Assembly: GCA_046964515.1 (NCBI GenBank)
Contig: JBKUYM010000001.1
Coordinates: 1 to 64,000, forward strand
DNA length: 64,000 nucleotides
Source of the DNA: UMGS1663 sp046964515
GTDB taxonomy: Bacteria > Bacillota > Clostridia > TANB77 > CAG-508
Direction: 5' to 3'
The notes beneath the pieces are model-generated. The model saw only the letters and a list, made by a program, of their open reading frames with translations, did not search any database and was not told the origin of the DNA. The translations under genes and the position numbers were made by a program. Every line of letters begins with the position of its first letter. Within the stretch, counting starts at the first letter, position 1. Below, one piece after another: positions 25,190-34,076 of the stretch.

Positions 25190-25218
25190 TTGCCAAAATA
25201 TGCTTTTTGTGATAGAAT
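25190..25218 (+). promoter_or_regulatory. Promoter of rpsT
   Basis: TTGCCA, a 17-bp spacer and TAGAAT lie 43 bp before the rpsT start. Confidence 0.75.
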
Positions 25219-25261
25219 TTTATATGCTATATTTGAATAACTTAAAGGAGGTGCAAAGAAT

Positions 25262-25528
25262 ATGCCAAATATCAAATCAGCTATTAAACGTGTTAATGTT
25301 ATTGAAAAGAAAACATTAAGAAATAATATGATTAAATCAGGTTATAGAACAGCTGTTAAAAAATTTGAACAAGCAATTGAAGCTGGAAATATGGAAGAAG
25401 CTACTACTTTATTTTCTGAAGCTACTAAAAAAATAGATCAAGCTTGTACAAAAGGTGTTATTGTTAAGAACACAGCTGCTAGAAAAAAATCTAATTTAGC
25501 TAAAAAATTAAATGCTGCAAAAGCATAA
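25262..25528 (+). CDS. rpsT: 30S ribosomal protein S20
   Basis: 88 aa, very basic and helical, binding 16S rRNA early in 30S assembly. It has MPNIKSAIKRVNVIEKKTLRNNMIKS at the start and the ending KNTAARKKSNLAKKLNAAKA. A strong AAAGGAGGTG ribosome site precedes it. It is a single gene with its own promoter and terminator, as in most Firmicutes. Confidence 0.98.
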   Translation: MPNIKSAIKRVNVIEKKTLRNNMIKSGYRTAVKKFEQAIEAGNMEEATTLFSEATKKIDQACTKGVIVKNTAARKKSNLAKKLNAAKA

Positions 25529-25562
25529 GAAATAAAAGATTGTGCACAGTTTTTTATTTATC

Positions 25563-25592
25563 AATCACTCTTTTTATGGAGTGATTTTTTTT
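25563..25592 (+). terminator. Terminator of rpsT
   Basis: An AATCACTC / GAGTGATT hairpin is followed by eight T. Confidence 0.9.
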
Positions 25593-25672
25593 GTAAAAAA
25601 TTACCTTTGTTTTTCTTTTTATATTATGTTACCATAAAACTAGAGAGTATTTTAGAAATCGGAGGTATTTTT

Positions 25673-25930
25673 ATGAAAATATTACATCTATTCATTCAAG
25701 AAATGAAAGATATTGATCAGAAAGTTATTCGTTTGATAAAGAAAGGCTTTTTAGTTTCCTTTATCCTTTGTCTATTTGCTACTTTTTTGTTAATTAGCTA
25801 TGAAACACTTTCTCATTTCCCAATATTGTATTACACAGGTATTTCTTTATTTAAAACAAGTCTTATGTTTGGTGTTACTTTTCTTATTTGTGGTATTGCT
25901 TTCAATACCATTCAAAAAGAGATGTATTGA
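25673..25930 (+). CDS. Small membrane protein of unknown function
   Basis: 85 aa from ATG 25673 (CGGAGG upstream; a longer frame to 25607 lacks a ribosome site). The basic amphipathic N-terminus MKILHLFIQEMKDIDQ is followed by two predicted membrane helices (about 30-50 and 58-78). I recognise no family with certainty; short two-helix proteins like this are common beside sporulation genes in Clostridia. Monocistronic. Confidence 0.6.
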   Translation: MKILHLFIQEMKDIDQKVIRLIKKGFLVSFILCLFATFLLISYETLSHFPILYYTGISLFKTSLMFGVTFLICGIAFNTIQKEMY

Positions 25931-25976
25931 TACATATTGTTTAAGAACAAGTTATTCTATTTTTTTAAATTTCTAA

Positions 25977-26014
25977 AAAAATAAATCCTACTGTTAGCAG
26001 TAGGATTTATTTTT
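25977..26014. terminator. Convergent terminator
   Basis: AAATAAATCCTACTG / CAGTAGGATTTATTT has a 4-nt loop. It serves the small membrane-protein gene and the ABC-2 permease gene ending at 26015. Confidence 0.85.
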
Positions 26015-27673
26015 CTATATAACTTTTTCCATTAGTTTATTTTGATGTAAGTAAATATAACGGTCCACGCCTATCATACCCATTGCTGATACTATTAGTA
26101 AAATAGGAATCCCTATCCATATAGATAAATTGCCTATTAAAGTAGCCATAATGATTATTATTCCTATAATCGCAAAAGCTGAAAAGAAAGTAAATATCAT
26201 ATTCATATTTTGTTTTACAACTGCATATTCTGTTGTCCATTCTAATTTTGGTCTTTTTAAATCCACCACTACCATTAACTGACTTTGTAATATATTTAAT
26301 AACATTGCTATCACAAAAACACTTAAGTAAGTTATAATTCCTAAATTGGGTATAATCGCATAAAGTATTAACAAGGTTAAACCTATCATAATGCCATTCA
26401 ATAAAATAGCTGGCATTGCTTTATATTGTATCTGCTTATAATAACTAACAGGAATGTATTTCATAAATACCGCATTTTGTCCATCTCTAGAAACAGCTGT
26501 TACAGAAGTATAACTCATCATCATAAAAAACTGTGTAATCCCTACTAATAGGCATATCATTCCTGTGGATGCAGTAGGTATGTTAGCTAATAATTGATTC
26601 ATTTGTATTTGTTGCTCTCCATTTACCCCTATGAAAAAAATACCTAAAAATAAAAACGGAAAAAGGATTGGTGGTAATATACATTGCATACAAAATATTG
26701 GATTTTTAATTAGCATTACAAATTCTTTATGGATATAACTTCTAGCTATACCTTTTCTCTTATAGATACCTTCTCCTTTTATCTTTTTATGTCTTTTTCC
26801 ATTTCCATTACCATTATCTATAACACCTTTAAAATATAATTTTTGTCCTACTAATATAAATCCCCCATAGGCTACTGCTGTAATAGCTAACAATTTTAGT
26901 AATTCTAACAGCATATTCCCTATATGTGGACTTGTCATTGCACGAACACTTGGAAGTAAAGTAATAAAATAATTTCCAATGGTTTCTACTAATCCATTTG
27001 CCTCTACTAGTTGTTGCATTATTTGTTCTTCTGACGTTTTTTCATGACCAGATACAAAAAACTGTATACCAAAGATGACTACAAACAAAAGTATCATAGC
27101 GATTAATTGAAAAGTATCTTTTTTCTTCGTAAATTTTGCAAAGCTCATGACTATCATTACCAATAAACTCGCTATTAACATTGGGAAAATAGGAAAGACT
27201 AACAGAACCATAACAGCCATAATATAATAAAAAGCATTAGCACCTGTTAAGATACCATATAATAGAAATGGAATTATCCCCATTGCTAATTCTACTATAT
27301 ATTCTGTTATTAACATACTATTAAATTTTGCCATTAATATTTCTATCGGTTTTACTGGTAATGGTAAAACAAATTCTACATCTTTTGAAAAATAAAACAT
27401 ATTCATACAAGAAAAAATAGATTGTAGTAATAGCAAAAAAGCTATTGCTAATAAAAATATTCCCAAGAATATGGCTTCTTGCTGAATTTGCATCATAGAA
27501 TTAATCATACCAAAGCTGATAAAACCAATTACTGCTGCTAAATAACAAAAAGCAAAAATATAAATAATGAGCATACCTGTTTTCTTTTTATGCGTCTTTT
27601 GTTTAGTGTCCATTCTATAATTTTGGAAGGAATTTTTTAGGAAAACTTTTGTAAGGGTTATTACTTTATTCAT
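26015..27673 (-). CDS. ABC-2-type exporter permease
   Basis: About 552 aa, with roughly twelve membrane helices and a large loop with KRHKKIKGEGIYKRKGIARSYIHKEFVML before the second half. It is the membrane part of a transporter whose ATPase gene overlaps its start. ATG 27673 is preferred because AGAGG lies six bases before it. The substrate is unknown; related systems export drugs, peptides or wall precursors. Confidence 0.8.
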   Translation of the reverse strand: MNKVITLTKVFLKNSFQNYRMDTKQKTHKKKTGMLIIYIFAFCYLAAVIGFISFGMINSMMQIQQEAIFLGIFLLAIAFLLLLQSIFSCMNMFYFSKDVEFVLPLPVKPIEILMAKFNSMLITEYIVELAMGIIPFLLYGILTGANAFYYIMAVMVLLVFPIFPMLIASLLVMIVMSFAKFTKKKDTFQLIAMILLFVVIFGIQFFVSGHEKTSEEQIMQQLVEANGLVETIGNYFITLLPSVRAMTSPHIGNMLLELLKLLAITAVAYGGFILVGQKLYFKGVIDNGNGNGKRHKKIKGEGIYKRKGIARSYIHKEFVMLIKNPIFCMQCILPPILFPFLFLGIFFIGVNGEQQIQMNQLLANIPTASTGMICLLVGITQFFMMMSYTSVTAVSRDGQNAVFMKYIPVSYYKQIQYKAMPAILLNGIMIGLTLLILYAIIPNLGIITYLSVFVIAMLLNILQSQLMVVVDLKRPKLEWTTEYAVVKQNMNMIFTFFSAFAIIGIIIIMATLIGNLSIWIGIPILLIVSAMGMIGVDRYIYLHQNKLMEKVI

Positions 27674-28397
27674 TTTCATCCTCTGTAATCTCCAAGAATA
27701 ATTCTTCTAAAGAAGCATTTTCTTTAAATTTTTCCTTCATTTCTTTATATGTTCCTACAAAAATTAATTTTCCCTTACTAATAATTCCTATTCTATCACA
27801 TAATTTTTCAGCCACTTCTAACACATGTGTAGAGAAAAACACGCTATTTCCTTCCTTTACATGTTTTCTCATCATTTCTTTTAAAGTATACGATGCTTTT
27901 GGATCTAATCCTGTCATTGGCTCATCTAATAGCCAATTTTTTGGTTTATTTAATAAAACACCTATGATAACCATTTTTTGTCTCATACCATGGGAATAAG
28001 AACCAATTTGTTCTTGTAGTACCTCTTCCATTTCAAACGTTCTAGCTAAAGTTTCAATTCTTTCTTTTCTCTCTTGCTTGCTAATTTCATGAATGTCTGC
28101 TAAAAAGTTTAAATATTCAATACCTTTTAATTTTAAAAACATATCTGGACTATCTGGAACAAATCCAAATTGTTTTTTAGCCTCTAATGGTTCCTCTTTT
28201 ATACTTTTTCCCTCTATGAAAATATCTCCTATATCTGGTGCTAATATACCAGTCATCATCTTAATAGTGGTTGTTTTTCCTGCACCATTTGGTCCTAAAA
28301 ATCCAAAAATCTCTCCATCTTTAATTTCTAAATTCAAGTTATCTACTGCCTTTTTTCCTTTTATATATTCTTTTGTAACATTTTGTATTTGTATCAT
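27666..28397 (-). CDS. ABC exporter ATPase
   Basis: 243 aa from ATG 28397 (AAAGGAAGGG upstream; a longer frame to 28442 has no site). Walker A GPNGAGKTTTIK, Q-loop FGFVPDSPD, signature SHGMRQKM, Walker B WLLDEPMTGLD and switch His STHVLE are visible. It energises the adjacent permease; the genes overlap by 8 bp. It follows the gene at 28418 by 20 bp, so it is probably in one unit with hpt. Confidence 0.92.
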   Translation of the reverse strand: MIQIQNVTKEYIKGKKAVDNLNLEIKDGEIFGFLGPNGAGKTTTIKMMTGILAPDIGDIFIEGKSIKEEPLEAKKQFGFVPDSPDMFLKLKGIEYLNFLADIHEISKQERKERIETLARTFEMEEVLQEQIGSYSHGMRQKMVIIGVLLNKPKNWLLDEPMTGLDPKASYTLKEMMRKHVKEGNSVFFSTHVLEVAEKLCDRIGIISKGKLIFVGTYKEMKEKFKENASLEELFLEITEDENE

Positions 28398-28417
28398 TAC
28401 CAATCCCTTCCTTTCTT

Positions 28418-28978
28418 TTAATATTGGGTACGTAATTCCCAAATTAATACGTTTTCTTGATGAATACCAATTGGTTTATTAAAATAAGAAAATTCTACAA
28501 TCACCCCTTCTAAAGCATGTTCTATAACATAATCTATCATAGGAATTAGACCATTTGTATATTTTAATTTTTTATCTGTTATATCTGTATAAATTCTATA
28601 TTTTGCTTGATTAACCGCATCTCTAACAGAAATTATTTTTTCATTTGTTCCTTCGAAGATAACTTCTCCACTTTTCTTAACCAGCAAATTTCCAATTAAA
28701 ACTTGGTCATCTATATAATTGGCTAATCCTACGCCGATACTACTGATTGGTATTTGCTTATATAAATTTAAAATATCTTGCTGAGATGCTTTATGATTTC
28801 GTTTAGGAGAATTCGTTTGTGTTTTGTCTCTAATAGAATAATATTTGGCTGGGTATTTTCTTAAAAATTCTCTTAATTTTTGTGTATCATTTGGTGTAAA
28901 AATATCTTCTGGAAGTCTATTTAAATCTAATTGATAAATCCATTTTGCACTCTCCACTTTGTTACAGATTTCTAACAT
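28418..28978 (-). CDS. Hypothetical protein between hpt and the ABC exporter
   Basis: 186 aa beginning MLEICNKVESAKWIYQ, ending VLIWELRTQY; no signal peptide or membrane helix is seen. The C-terminal half (LKYTNGLIPMIDYVIEHALEGVIVEF) looks globular alpha/beta. I do not recognise the family. AAAGGAG supports the start. It lies 15 bp after hpt and 20 bp before the ABC ATPase. Confidence 0.7.
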   Translation of the reverse strand: MLEICNKVESAKWIYQLDLNRLPEDIFTPNDTQKLREFLRKYPAKYYSIRDKTQTNSPKRNHKASQQDILNLYKQIPISSIGVGLANYIDDQVLIGNLLVKKSGEVIFEGTNEKIISVRDAVNQAKYRIYTDITDKKLKYTNGLIPMIDYVIEHALEGVIVEFSYFNKPIGIHQENVLIWELRTQY

Positions 28979-28993
28979 ATTTTATGGCTCCTT

Positions 28994-29509
28994 TTATTCT
29001 TCTACATACCCTATATATGGCAAATTACGATAATATTCATCATAGTCTAGTCCATATCCTAATACAAATTTATCTTCAATTTCAAAACCAATATAATCTA
29101 TTGGCACTTGTTCAATTCTTCTTTCTTTTTTATTTAGTAACGTACATATTTTAATGTCTTTAGCCCCTTTTTGTTGTAAATATTTCCTCATAAAAGCCAT
29201 ACTTCTTCCTGTATCTACAATATCTTCTACTATTAATATATTTTTATCTTTTATTAGATTTTCTTCTATTTGTTTTTTTACAGTTATTTTCCCTGTACTT
29301 TCTTTTCCTAAATAACTAGATAATTGCATAAATTCCAAAGTCATTTTACAGTCCATATGTTGTATTAATTCCATCGTAAATGGTGCTGCTCCCTTTAAAA
29401 TACAAAGAATCGTTATCTCTCTTCCTTGGTAATCTTCCTTTATTTTTTTAGCTAACTGTAAGATACGTTTTTGTAAATCTTCTTGACTAATTAATGTTTT
29501 TATTTCCAT
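28994..29509 (-). CDS. hpt: Hypoxanthine phosphoribosyltransferase
   Basis: 171 aa from ATG 29509 (GGGGAAATAGA upstream; a longer frame to 29551 would exceed the family's usual length). It salvages hypoxanthine and guanine with PRPP. The PRPP-binding motif ILIVEDIVDTGRSM, the ILCILKGAAPF phosphate loop, and the base-binding ending KFVLGYGLDYDEYYRNLPYIGYV are visible. It is the first gene of a probable four-gene unit. Confidence 0.95.
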   Translation of the reverse strand: MEIKTLISQEDLQKRILQLAKKIKEDYQGREITILCILKGAAPFTMELIQHMDCKMTLEFMQLSSYLGKESTGKITVKKQIEENLIKDKNILIVEDIVDTGRSMAFMRKYLQQKGAKDIKICTLLNKKERRIEQVPIDYIGFEIEDKFVLGYGLDYDEYYRNLPYIGYVEE

Positions 29510-29588
29510 TCTATTTCCCCTTTTTCTACTTTTATTAGTTCTTTTTAACATTATACTACTATTATGTTTTTCTAACCATTCTTTTTTC

Positions 29589-30230
29589 TTACTTTTGTTG
29601 TTTTTGTTTACTCGTTTTGCTTATTACATATAACATTTCTACGATTATGGTTATTACAACTATTCCCACTACAATTGCTGAATAAATTGGTTCTAAAAAT
29701 ATGGTTATCATTAATAAAATTCCTGCTACCACATAGGTATATCCCCACAATCGATTTAATTTCTGCCATTGTTCTTCTGCTTGCTTAAAGACATTAGTTC
29801 TAATAATCATCCCATTTGTTTTTGGCAGATAATTACCTATAACCATAAAGATAATACCTAATGCCCATAAAATACTTTTTCTTGCATCTATTGGTTGTTC
29901 TAAGGCAATGCCTAATATGGTAAGGTATAATATCATTCCTAAAACAGGAATAATAAACTTGACTATTTTGACTATTTTAGGAGATTTTTTATTTTCCATA
30001 GGGTCTTTTAAATCACTTAAAACACAGCAAGTTATTTGTAATAGGGTTAAAATTATAGGAATTCCAAACAATGCAAAATTTTTAGTAGCATAACTATCTG
30101 GTTGGTTATCCATATTAAAATGAACGGCTATTTGACTTGGTAATTCTTGATAAAAGGTAATTCCCAAAATAATAGGTGCTAAGCATAAAAGTGTTGTTAA
30201 AATTAGAATTCTAAACTTAATTTTTTTCAT
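29589..30230 (-). CDS. SdpI-family membrane protein
   Basis: 213 aa, six predicted membrane helices. The DUF1648 N-terminus (PSQIAVHFNMDNQPDSYATK) and the SdpI motif (GNYLPKTNGMIIRTN, WQKLNRLWGYTYV) match the B. subtilis toxin-immunity protein SdpI. In many species the pair regulator-SdpI stands without a toxin, as here. Its start overlaps the end of the repressor gene by 14 bp, so it is translated with it. Confidence 0.88.
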   Translation of the reverse strand: MKKIKFRILILTTLLCLAPIILGITFYQELPSQIAVHFNMDNQPDSYATKNFALFGIPIILTLLQITCCVLSDLKDPMENKKSPKIVKIVKFIIPVLGMILYLTILGIALEQPIDARKSILWALGIIFMVIGNYLPKTNGMIIRTNVFKQAEEQWQKLNRLWGYTYVVAGILLMITIFLEPIYSAIVVGIVVITIIVEMLYVISKTSKQKQQK

Positions 30231-30495
30231 TTTTATTCCCTCCTAATTGATAAATCCATAAAAGTACATCTTCAAAAACAGAAACATTTAGTTCATAATA
30301 GATAAAATTTTTATATTTAGTTTCTACAATTAAATCCGCCTTTTTTAATTGTGTCAAATGGTAGGAAACCGTTGCATTAGTTAAGTTAAATGCCTGTGCA
30401 ATTTCCCCTGCTGATTTTTTTTCATTTTTTAGCATTTCTAAAATAGCTCTTCTTACAGGATCCACGATTGCCTTTAAAGTTTCTGACATACCCAT
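30217..30495 (-). CDS. ArsR/SdpR-family transcriptional repressor
   Basis: 92 aa winged helix: ALKAIVDPVRRAILEMLK-like start, KKSAGEIAQAFNLTNATVSYHLTQLKKADLI recognition region, no metal-binding Cys motif. It matches SdpR autorepressors that control sdpRI. Two inverted repeats with CTATTTAGA half sites flank its promoter, giving a clear autoregulation model. Confidence 0.92.
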   Translation of the reverse strand: MGMSETLKAIVDPVRRAILEMLKNEKKSAGEIAQAFNLTNATVSYHLTQLKKADLIVETKYKNFIYYELNVSVFEDVLLWIYQLGGNKNEKN

Positions 30496-30509
30496 ATATT
30501 TCCCTCCAT

Positions 30510-30533
30510 CTATTTAGAATTATTTCTAAATAG
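30510..30533 (-). promoter_or_regulatory. Operator 1 of the sdpR-like gene
   Basis: CTATTTAGAA and TTCTAAATAG are perfect inverted arms around 4 bp. The site lies directly after the -10 box, in the transcript start region. Confidence 0.75.
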
Positions 30534-30562
30534 ATTCTAGCATAGTTTTATAAAAATAGCAA
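30534..30562 (-). promoter_or_regulatory. Promoter of the sdpR-like operon
   Basis: On the minus strand this is TTGCTA, a 17-bp spacer and TAGAAT, sandwiched between two operators with the same half site. Confidence 0.75.
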
Positions 30563-30594
30563 CAACTATTTAGATTTTTTTCTAAATAGTTGTT
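30561..30594 (-). promoter_or_regulatory. Operator 2 of the sdpR-like gene
   Basis: A 14-bp perfect inverted repeat containing CTATTTAGA around six T, immediately upstream of the -35 box. It shares its half site with operator 1. In RNA it would also form a hairpin downstream of gatB. Confidence 0.65.
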
Positions 30595-30602
30595 TTTTTA
30601 TT

Positions 30603-30635
30603 CAAAAAGTCTAGTTCTATTATCAGAACTAGACT
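30603..30635 (-). terminator. Terminator of gatCAB
   Basis: AGTCTAGTTCT / AGAACTAGACT is followed by five T on the minus strand, just behind the gatB stop codon. Confidence 0.85.
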
Positions 30636-30641
30636 CCTCTT

Positions 30642-32084
30642 TTATTTTTTTAATTCTTCTATAAATAACTTATTTAACAATTGTGGATTTGCTTTTCCTT
30701 TTGTTTCTTTCATAGCTTGTCCAACTAAAAAGCCAAGTGCTTTATCTTTTCCAGCCTTATAATCTGCAATAGATTGTGGATTTGCCTCTAAAATTTTAAG
30801 TACCACTTCTTTAATAGCACCTTCATCTGAAATCTGAATCCATCCTTTTTCTTGTATAATGATTTCTGGATCTTTTGGCATTTCAAATAGTTCATTAATT
30901 ACTTTTTTTCCTATAGCACTACTAATCGTTCCTTTATCTATTAATTGTATCATTTTAGCTAGTTGCTGTGCTGTAAAAGGAATAGCATCTGGTTCTAATT
31001 CTCTTTCATTTAAAATTCTAGACACATCTGACAATAGCCAATTGGCAACCGCTTTTGCATTATGACAAATCGCTTCTGCTTGTTCAAATATATCGGATAA
31101 ATATTTAGAAGCTGTTAATAAGCGACTATCTTTTTGTGATAAACCAAATTCTTGTATATATCTTTGTTTCCTACTTTCTGGTAGTTCTGGTAGATGATCT
31201 TGAATATTCTGAATATACTCTTCTGATAAACGAATGGCTACTAAATCAGGATCTGGAAAATAGCGATAATCTTGTGCATCTTCCTTATCTCTCATTGAGA
31301 AAGTTTTCCCTGATACATCATCCCATCTTAAAGTTTCTTGATAAATTTTACCACCTTCTTCAAGAACTTCTATTTGTCTATCTACTTCATATTCAATTGC
31401 TCTTGTAATAGAACGGAAAGAATTCATATTTTTCATTTCTGTACGTGTTCCATATGCCTTTTCCCCTTTTTTCCTAATAGATACATTGACATCTGCACGG
31501 AAAGACCCTTCTTGCATCTTACAATCTGATACTTCAATATATTCTAAAATAGATTTCAATTTTTTCAAATAAATATCTACTTCTTCACTACTACGTAAAT
31601 CTGGTTCTGATACAATTTCAATTAATGGTACGCCTGCTCTATTTAAATCTACTAAACTGCCACCACCAAATTCATTATGATTCAATTTTCCTGCATCTTC
31701 TTCAATATGAATACGTGTTAAACCAATCTTCTTCTTTTCTCCGTTATCTAGTTCTATTTCCACATAGCCATGTTCACAAAGTGGTTTATCAAATTGAGAT
31801 ATCTGATAAGATTTTGGAAGATCTGGATAAAAATAATTTTTTCTATCATTTTTACTATCTCTTGCAATTTCACAATTAGTTGCAAGACCTGCTTTAACAG
31901 CATATTCTACCACTTTTTCATTTAAAACCGGTAAGGTTCCTGGCATAGCCATACAAATAGGACAAGTATGCGTATTAGGCTCTGCTCCAAATTCTGTAGG
32001 GCAACTGCAAAATATCTTTGTCTTCGTAGAAAGTTCACTATGTACTTCTAGTCCAATGACTACTTCATAATCTTCTCTTGCCAT
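30642..32084 (-). CDS. gatB: Asp/Glu-tRNA amidotransferase subunit B
   Basis: 480 aa. Kinase and tRNA-binding subunit that activates Glu-tRNA(Gln) or Asp-tRNA(Asn) for amidation. Segments YEVVIGLEVHSELSTKTKIFCSC, zinc ligands CSCP and CPIC, HIEEDAGKLNH, DLNRAGVPLIEIVSEPD, and the C-terminal YqeY-like domain ending are visible. It overlaps gatA by one base. With GltX at 43747 it is the expected indirect route to Gln-tRNA. Confidence 0.97.
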   Translation of the reverse strand: MAREDYEVVIGLEVHSELSTKTKIFCSCPTEFGAEPNTHTCPICMAMPGTLPVLNEKVVEYAVKAGLATNCEIARDSKNDRKNYFYPDLPKSYQISQFDKPLCEHGYVEIELDNGEKKKIGLTRIHIEEDAGKLNHNEFGGGSLVDLNRAGVPLIEIVSEPDLRSSEEVDIYLKKLKSILEYIEVSDCKMQEGSFRADVNVSIRKKGEKAYGTRTEMKNMNSFRSITRAIEYEVDRQIEVLEEGGKIYQETLRWDDVSGKTFSMRDKEDAQDYRYFPDPDLVAIRLSEEYIQNIQDHLPELPESRKQRYIQEFGLSQKDSRLLTASKYLSDIFEQAEAICHNAKAVANWLLSDVSRILNERELEPDAIPFTAQQLAKMIQLIDKGTISSAIGKKVINELFEMPKDPEIIIQEKGWIQISDEGAIKEVVLKILEANPQSIADYKAGKDKALGFLVGQAMKETKGKANPQLLNKLFIEELKK

Positions 32085-33562
32085 TATTTCACACCTCCTA
32101 TAAATTGTGGTTTATATTGTTGTCTGAAATTATAGACTTGTTCAAAAGTGTAAGCTGCCTGTAAAATAGTTTCTTCTCCAAATCGAGGTCCAATTAATTG
32201 CATACCAATTGGCATACCTTCTTTATTGACACCACAAGGAATAGAAATACCAGGAAGTCCTGCTATATTGACTGGTACCGTACAAATATCTGCTAAATAC
32301 ATTTCTAATGGATCATTTGATTTAGCCCCTATTTCAAAAGCTACATTTGGTGCGGTTGGCGTTAATAAGAAATCATATTTTTGGAAAGCTTCTTCAAAAT
32401 CTTTTCTTACTAATGTCCTTACTTGCTGTGCTTTTTTATAATAAGCATCATAATATCCAGAAGAAAGTACATAAGTTCCTAAGATAATTCTTCTTTTTAC
32501 TTCTGGTCCAAAACCTTCACTTCTAGAATTGCGATATAGTTCCTTTAAATTGGTAAAATTTGGTGTACGATAGCCATAGCGGATACCATCGAACCTACCC
32601 AAATTAGAACTTGCCTCTGCACAAGCTATGATATAGTATGTTGCTAAAGCTTCGTTTACAATATCTAAAGAAAATTCTTCCACTTCAGCACCTAACTTTT
32701 TATACACTTCTACAGCCTCTTCTAATTTTTTCTTTACTTCTGGGTCAATGCCTTCTCCATAATATTCCTTTGGAATACCTATTTTCATCCCTTTCACATC
32801 TTGTTTTAAACAAGCTGTGTAATCTACTTTTTCTTTACTTTCGGAAGTAGTATCTTTAGAATCGTGTCCTGTAATTACATTTAGTAATATAGCAGCATCT
32901 TCCACATCTTTTGTAATGGGTCCAATTTGGTCTAAAGATGATGCAAACGCTACTAATCCAAATCTAGATACTAATCCATAAGTAGGCTTTAGTCCTACTA
33001 CGCCACAAAAAGAAGCTGGTTGTCTAATAGAACCTCCTGTATCAGAGCCTAAAGCCCAAGGTACCATATTCGCAGCAACTGCTGCAGCACTTCCTCCTGA
33101 AGATCCCCCTGGCACAGCATTTAAGTTCCATGGATTTTTTGTTTTATAAAAAGCAGAATATTCTGTAGAACCTCCCATTGCAAATTCATCCATATTTAAC
33201 TTTCCAAGTGGTATCATTTCTTCTTGCTTTATTTTTTCCATAACCGTTGCATCATAGGGTGCTATAAAATTTTCTAACATTTTAGATGCACAAGTTGTTT
33301 TTATTCCCTTTGTACAGATATTATCTTTGATGCCTATTGGAATTCCTGCTAATGCACCTAATCTTTCTCCTGCTTCTTTCTTTTTTTGAATTTCTTCTGC
33401 TTGTGTTTGTGCTTGCTTGTCCAATATTGTAATAAAACTTTTTACATCTGCTTCTTTTTCTTGTATGCTATCACAATATGCCTTTGTAATTTGTGGTATA
33501 TCTATCTCTTTTTTCGCTATTTTTTCTTTCAATTCATGCACAGTAAGTTCTGTAATTTCCAT
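32084..33562 (-). CDS. gatA: Asp/Glu-tRNA amidotransferase subunit A
   Basis: 492 aa. Glutamine amidase subunit with the Ser-cisSer-Lys triad: GIPIGIKDNIC (Lys), PGGSSGGSAAAVAA and SDTGGSIRQPASFCG. It delivers ammonia to GatB. It lies between gatC and gatB; GTG and TTG alternatives are not needed as ATG 33562 is well placed. Confidence 0.97.
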   Translation of the reverse strand: MEITELTVHELKEKIAKKEIDIPQITKAYCDSIQEKEADVKSFITILDKQAQTQAEEIQKKKEAGERLGALAGIPIGIKDNICTKGIKTTCASKMLENFIAPYDATVMEKIKQEEMIPLGKLNMDEFAMGGSTEYSAFYKTKNPWNLNAVPGGSSGGSAAAVAANMVPWALGSDTGGSIRQPASFCGVVGLKPTYGLVSRFGLVAFASSLDQIGPITKDVEDAAILLNVITGHDSKDTTSESKEKVDYTACLKQDVKGMKIGIPKEYYGEGIDPEVKKKLEEAVEVYKKLGAEVEEFSLDIVNEALATYYIIACAEASSNLGRFDGIRYGYRTPNFTNLKELYRNSRSEGFGPEVKRRIILGTYVLSSGYYDAYYKKAQQVRTLVRKDFEEAFQKYDFLLTPTAPNVAFEIGAKSNDPLEMYLADICTVPVNIAGLPGISIPCGVNKEGMPIGMQLIGPRFGEETILQAAYTFEQVYNFRQQYKPQFIGGVK

Positions 33563-33605
33563 ATTGTCTCCTTTCCCTCTTAAAAATTTATTGTTTTCTT
33601 TTTTA

Positions 33606-33893
33606 TTAATTAATTACTTTTGGAATTTTGAACATATCTCTTTCTTTTTCTGGTGCATTTTGTAATAATGCTTCTTTGTCTTCAAAAGGAATTACTTCAT
33701 CTTTTCTAAATACATTACCATTTTCATTTACACCAATAGATTCATTTAAGCCTTCTACTGGTGCATTATTTACTACATTTGCAAAATTTAAAATTTCTTC
33801 CAAATGTAATAGATACGTATCTATCTCTTCTTCTTTTAAATTTAAATCTGCTAAGTTCGCAATGTGTAAAATTTCTTCTTTACTTACTTTCAC
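33606..33893 (-). CDS. gatC: Asp/Glu-tRNA amidotransferase subunit C
   Basis: 95 aa with a GTG start (33893) behind AGGAGATGATAG. It has the typical MKVSKEEILHIANLADLNLKEEEI start and the RKDEVIPFEDKEALLQNAPEKERDMFKIPKVI ending. It is a scaffold joining GatA and GatB and the first gene of gatCAB. Confidence 0.96.
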   Translation of the reverse strand: MKVSKEEILHIANLADLNLKEEEIDTYLLHLEEILNFANVVNNAPVEGLNESIGVNENGNVFRKDEVIPFEDKEALLQNAPEKERDMFKIPKVIN

Positions 33894-33924
33894 GCTATCA
33901 TCTCCTATATAAACTTTGTGGTTT

Positions 33925-33953
33925 ATTATATCGTTTTTTTAGCCAAATTACAA
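33925..33953 (-). promoter_or_regulatory. Promoter of gatCAB
   Basis: On the minus strand this is TTGTAA, a 17-bp spacer and TATAAT, about 30 bp before gatC. Confidence 0.75.
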
Positions 33954-34037
33954 TAGTTTCCAAAGAAAAAGACAAATCCATTTTCTTTATATCCTTTATT
34001 TTTATAGGTTTTATTTTCTTTTTTAATCTCTCCACAT

Positions 34038-34072
34038 AAAAAAACTCTAACCTTTTAAAATTAGAGTTTTTT
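34038..34072 (-). terminator. Terminator of the gene ending at 34077
   Basis: An AAAACTCTAA / TTAGAGTTTT hairpin lies behind the pilin-like gene stop codon and before the gatC promoter. Confidence 0.75.
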
Positions 34073-34076
34073 GTTT

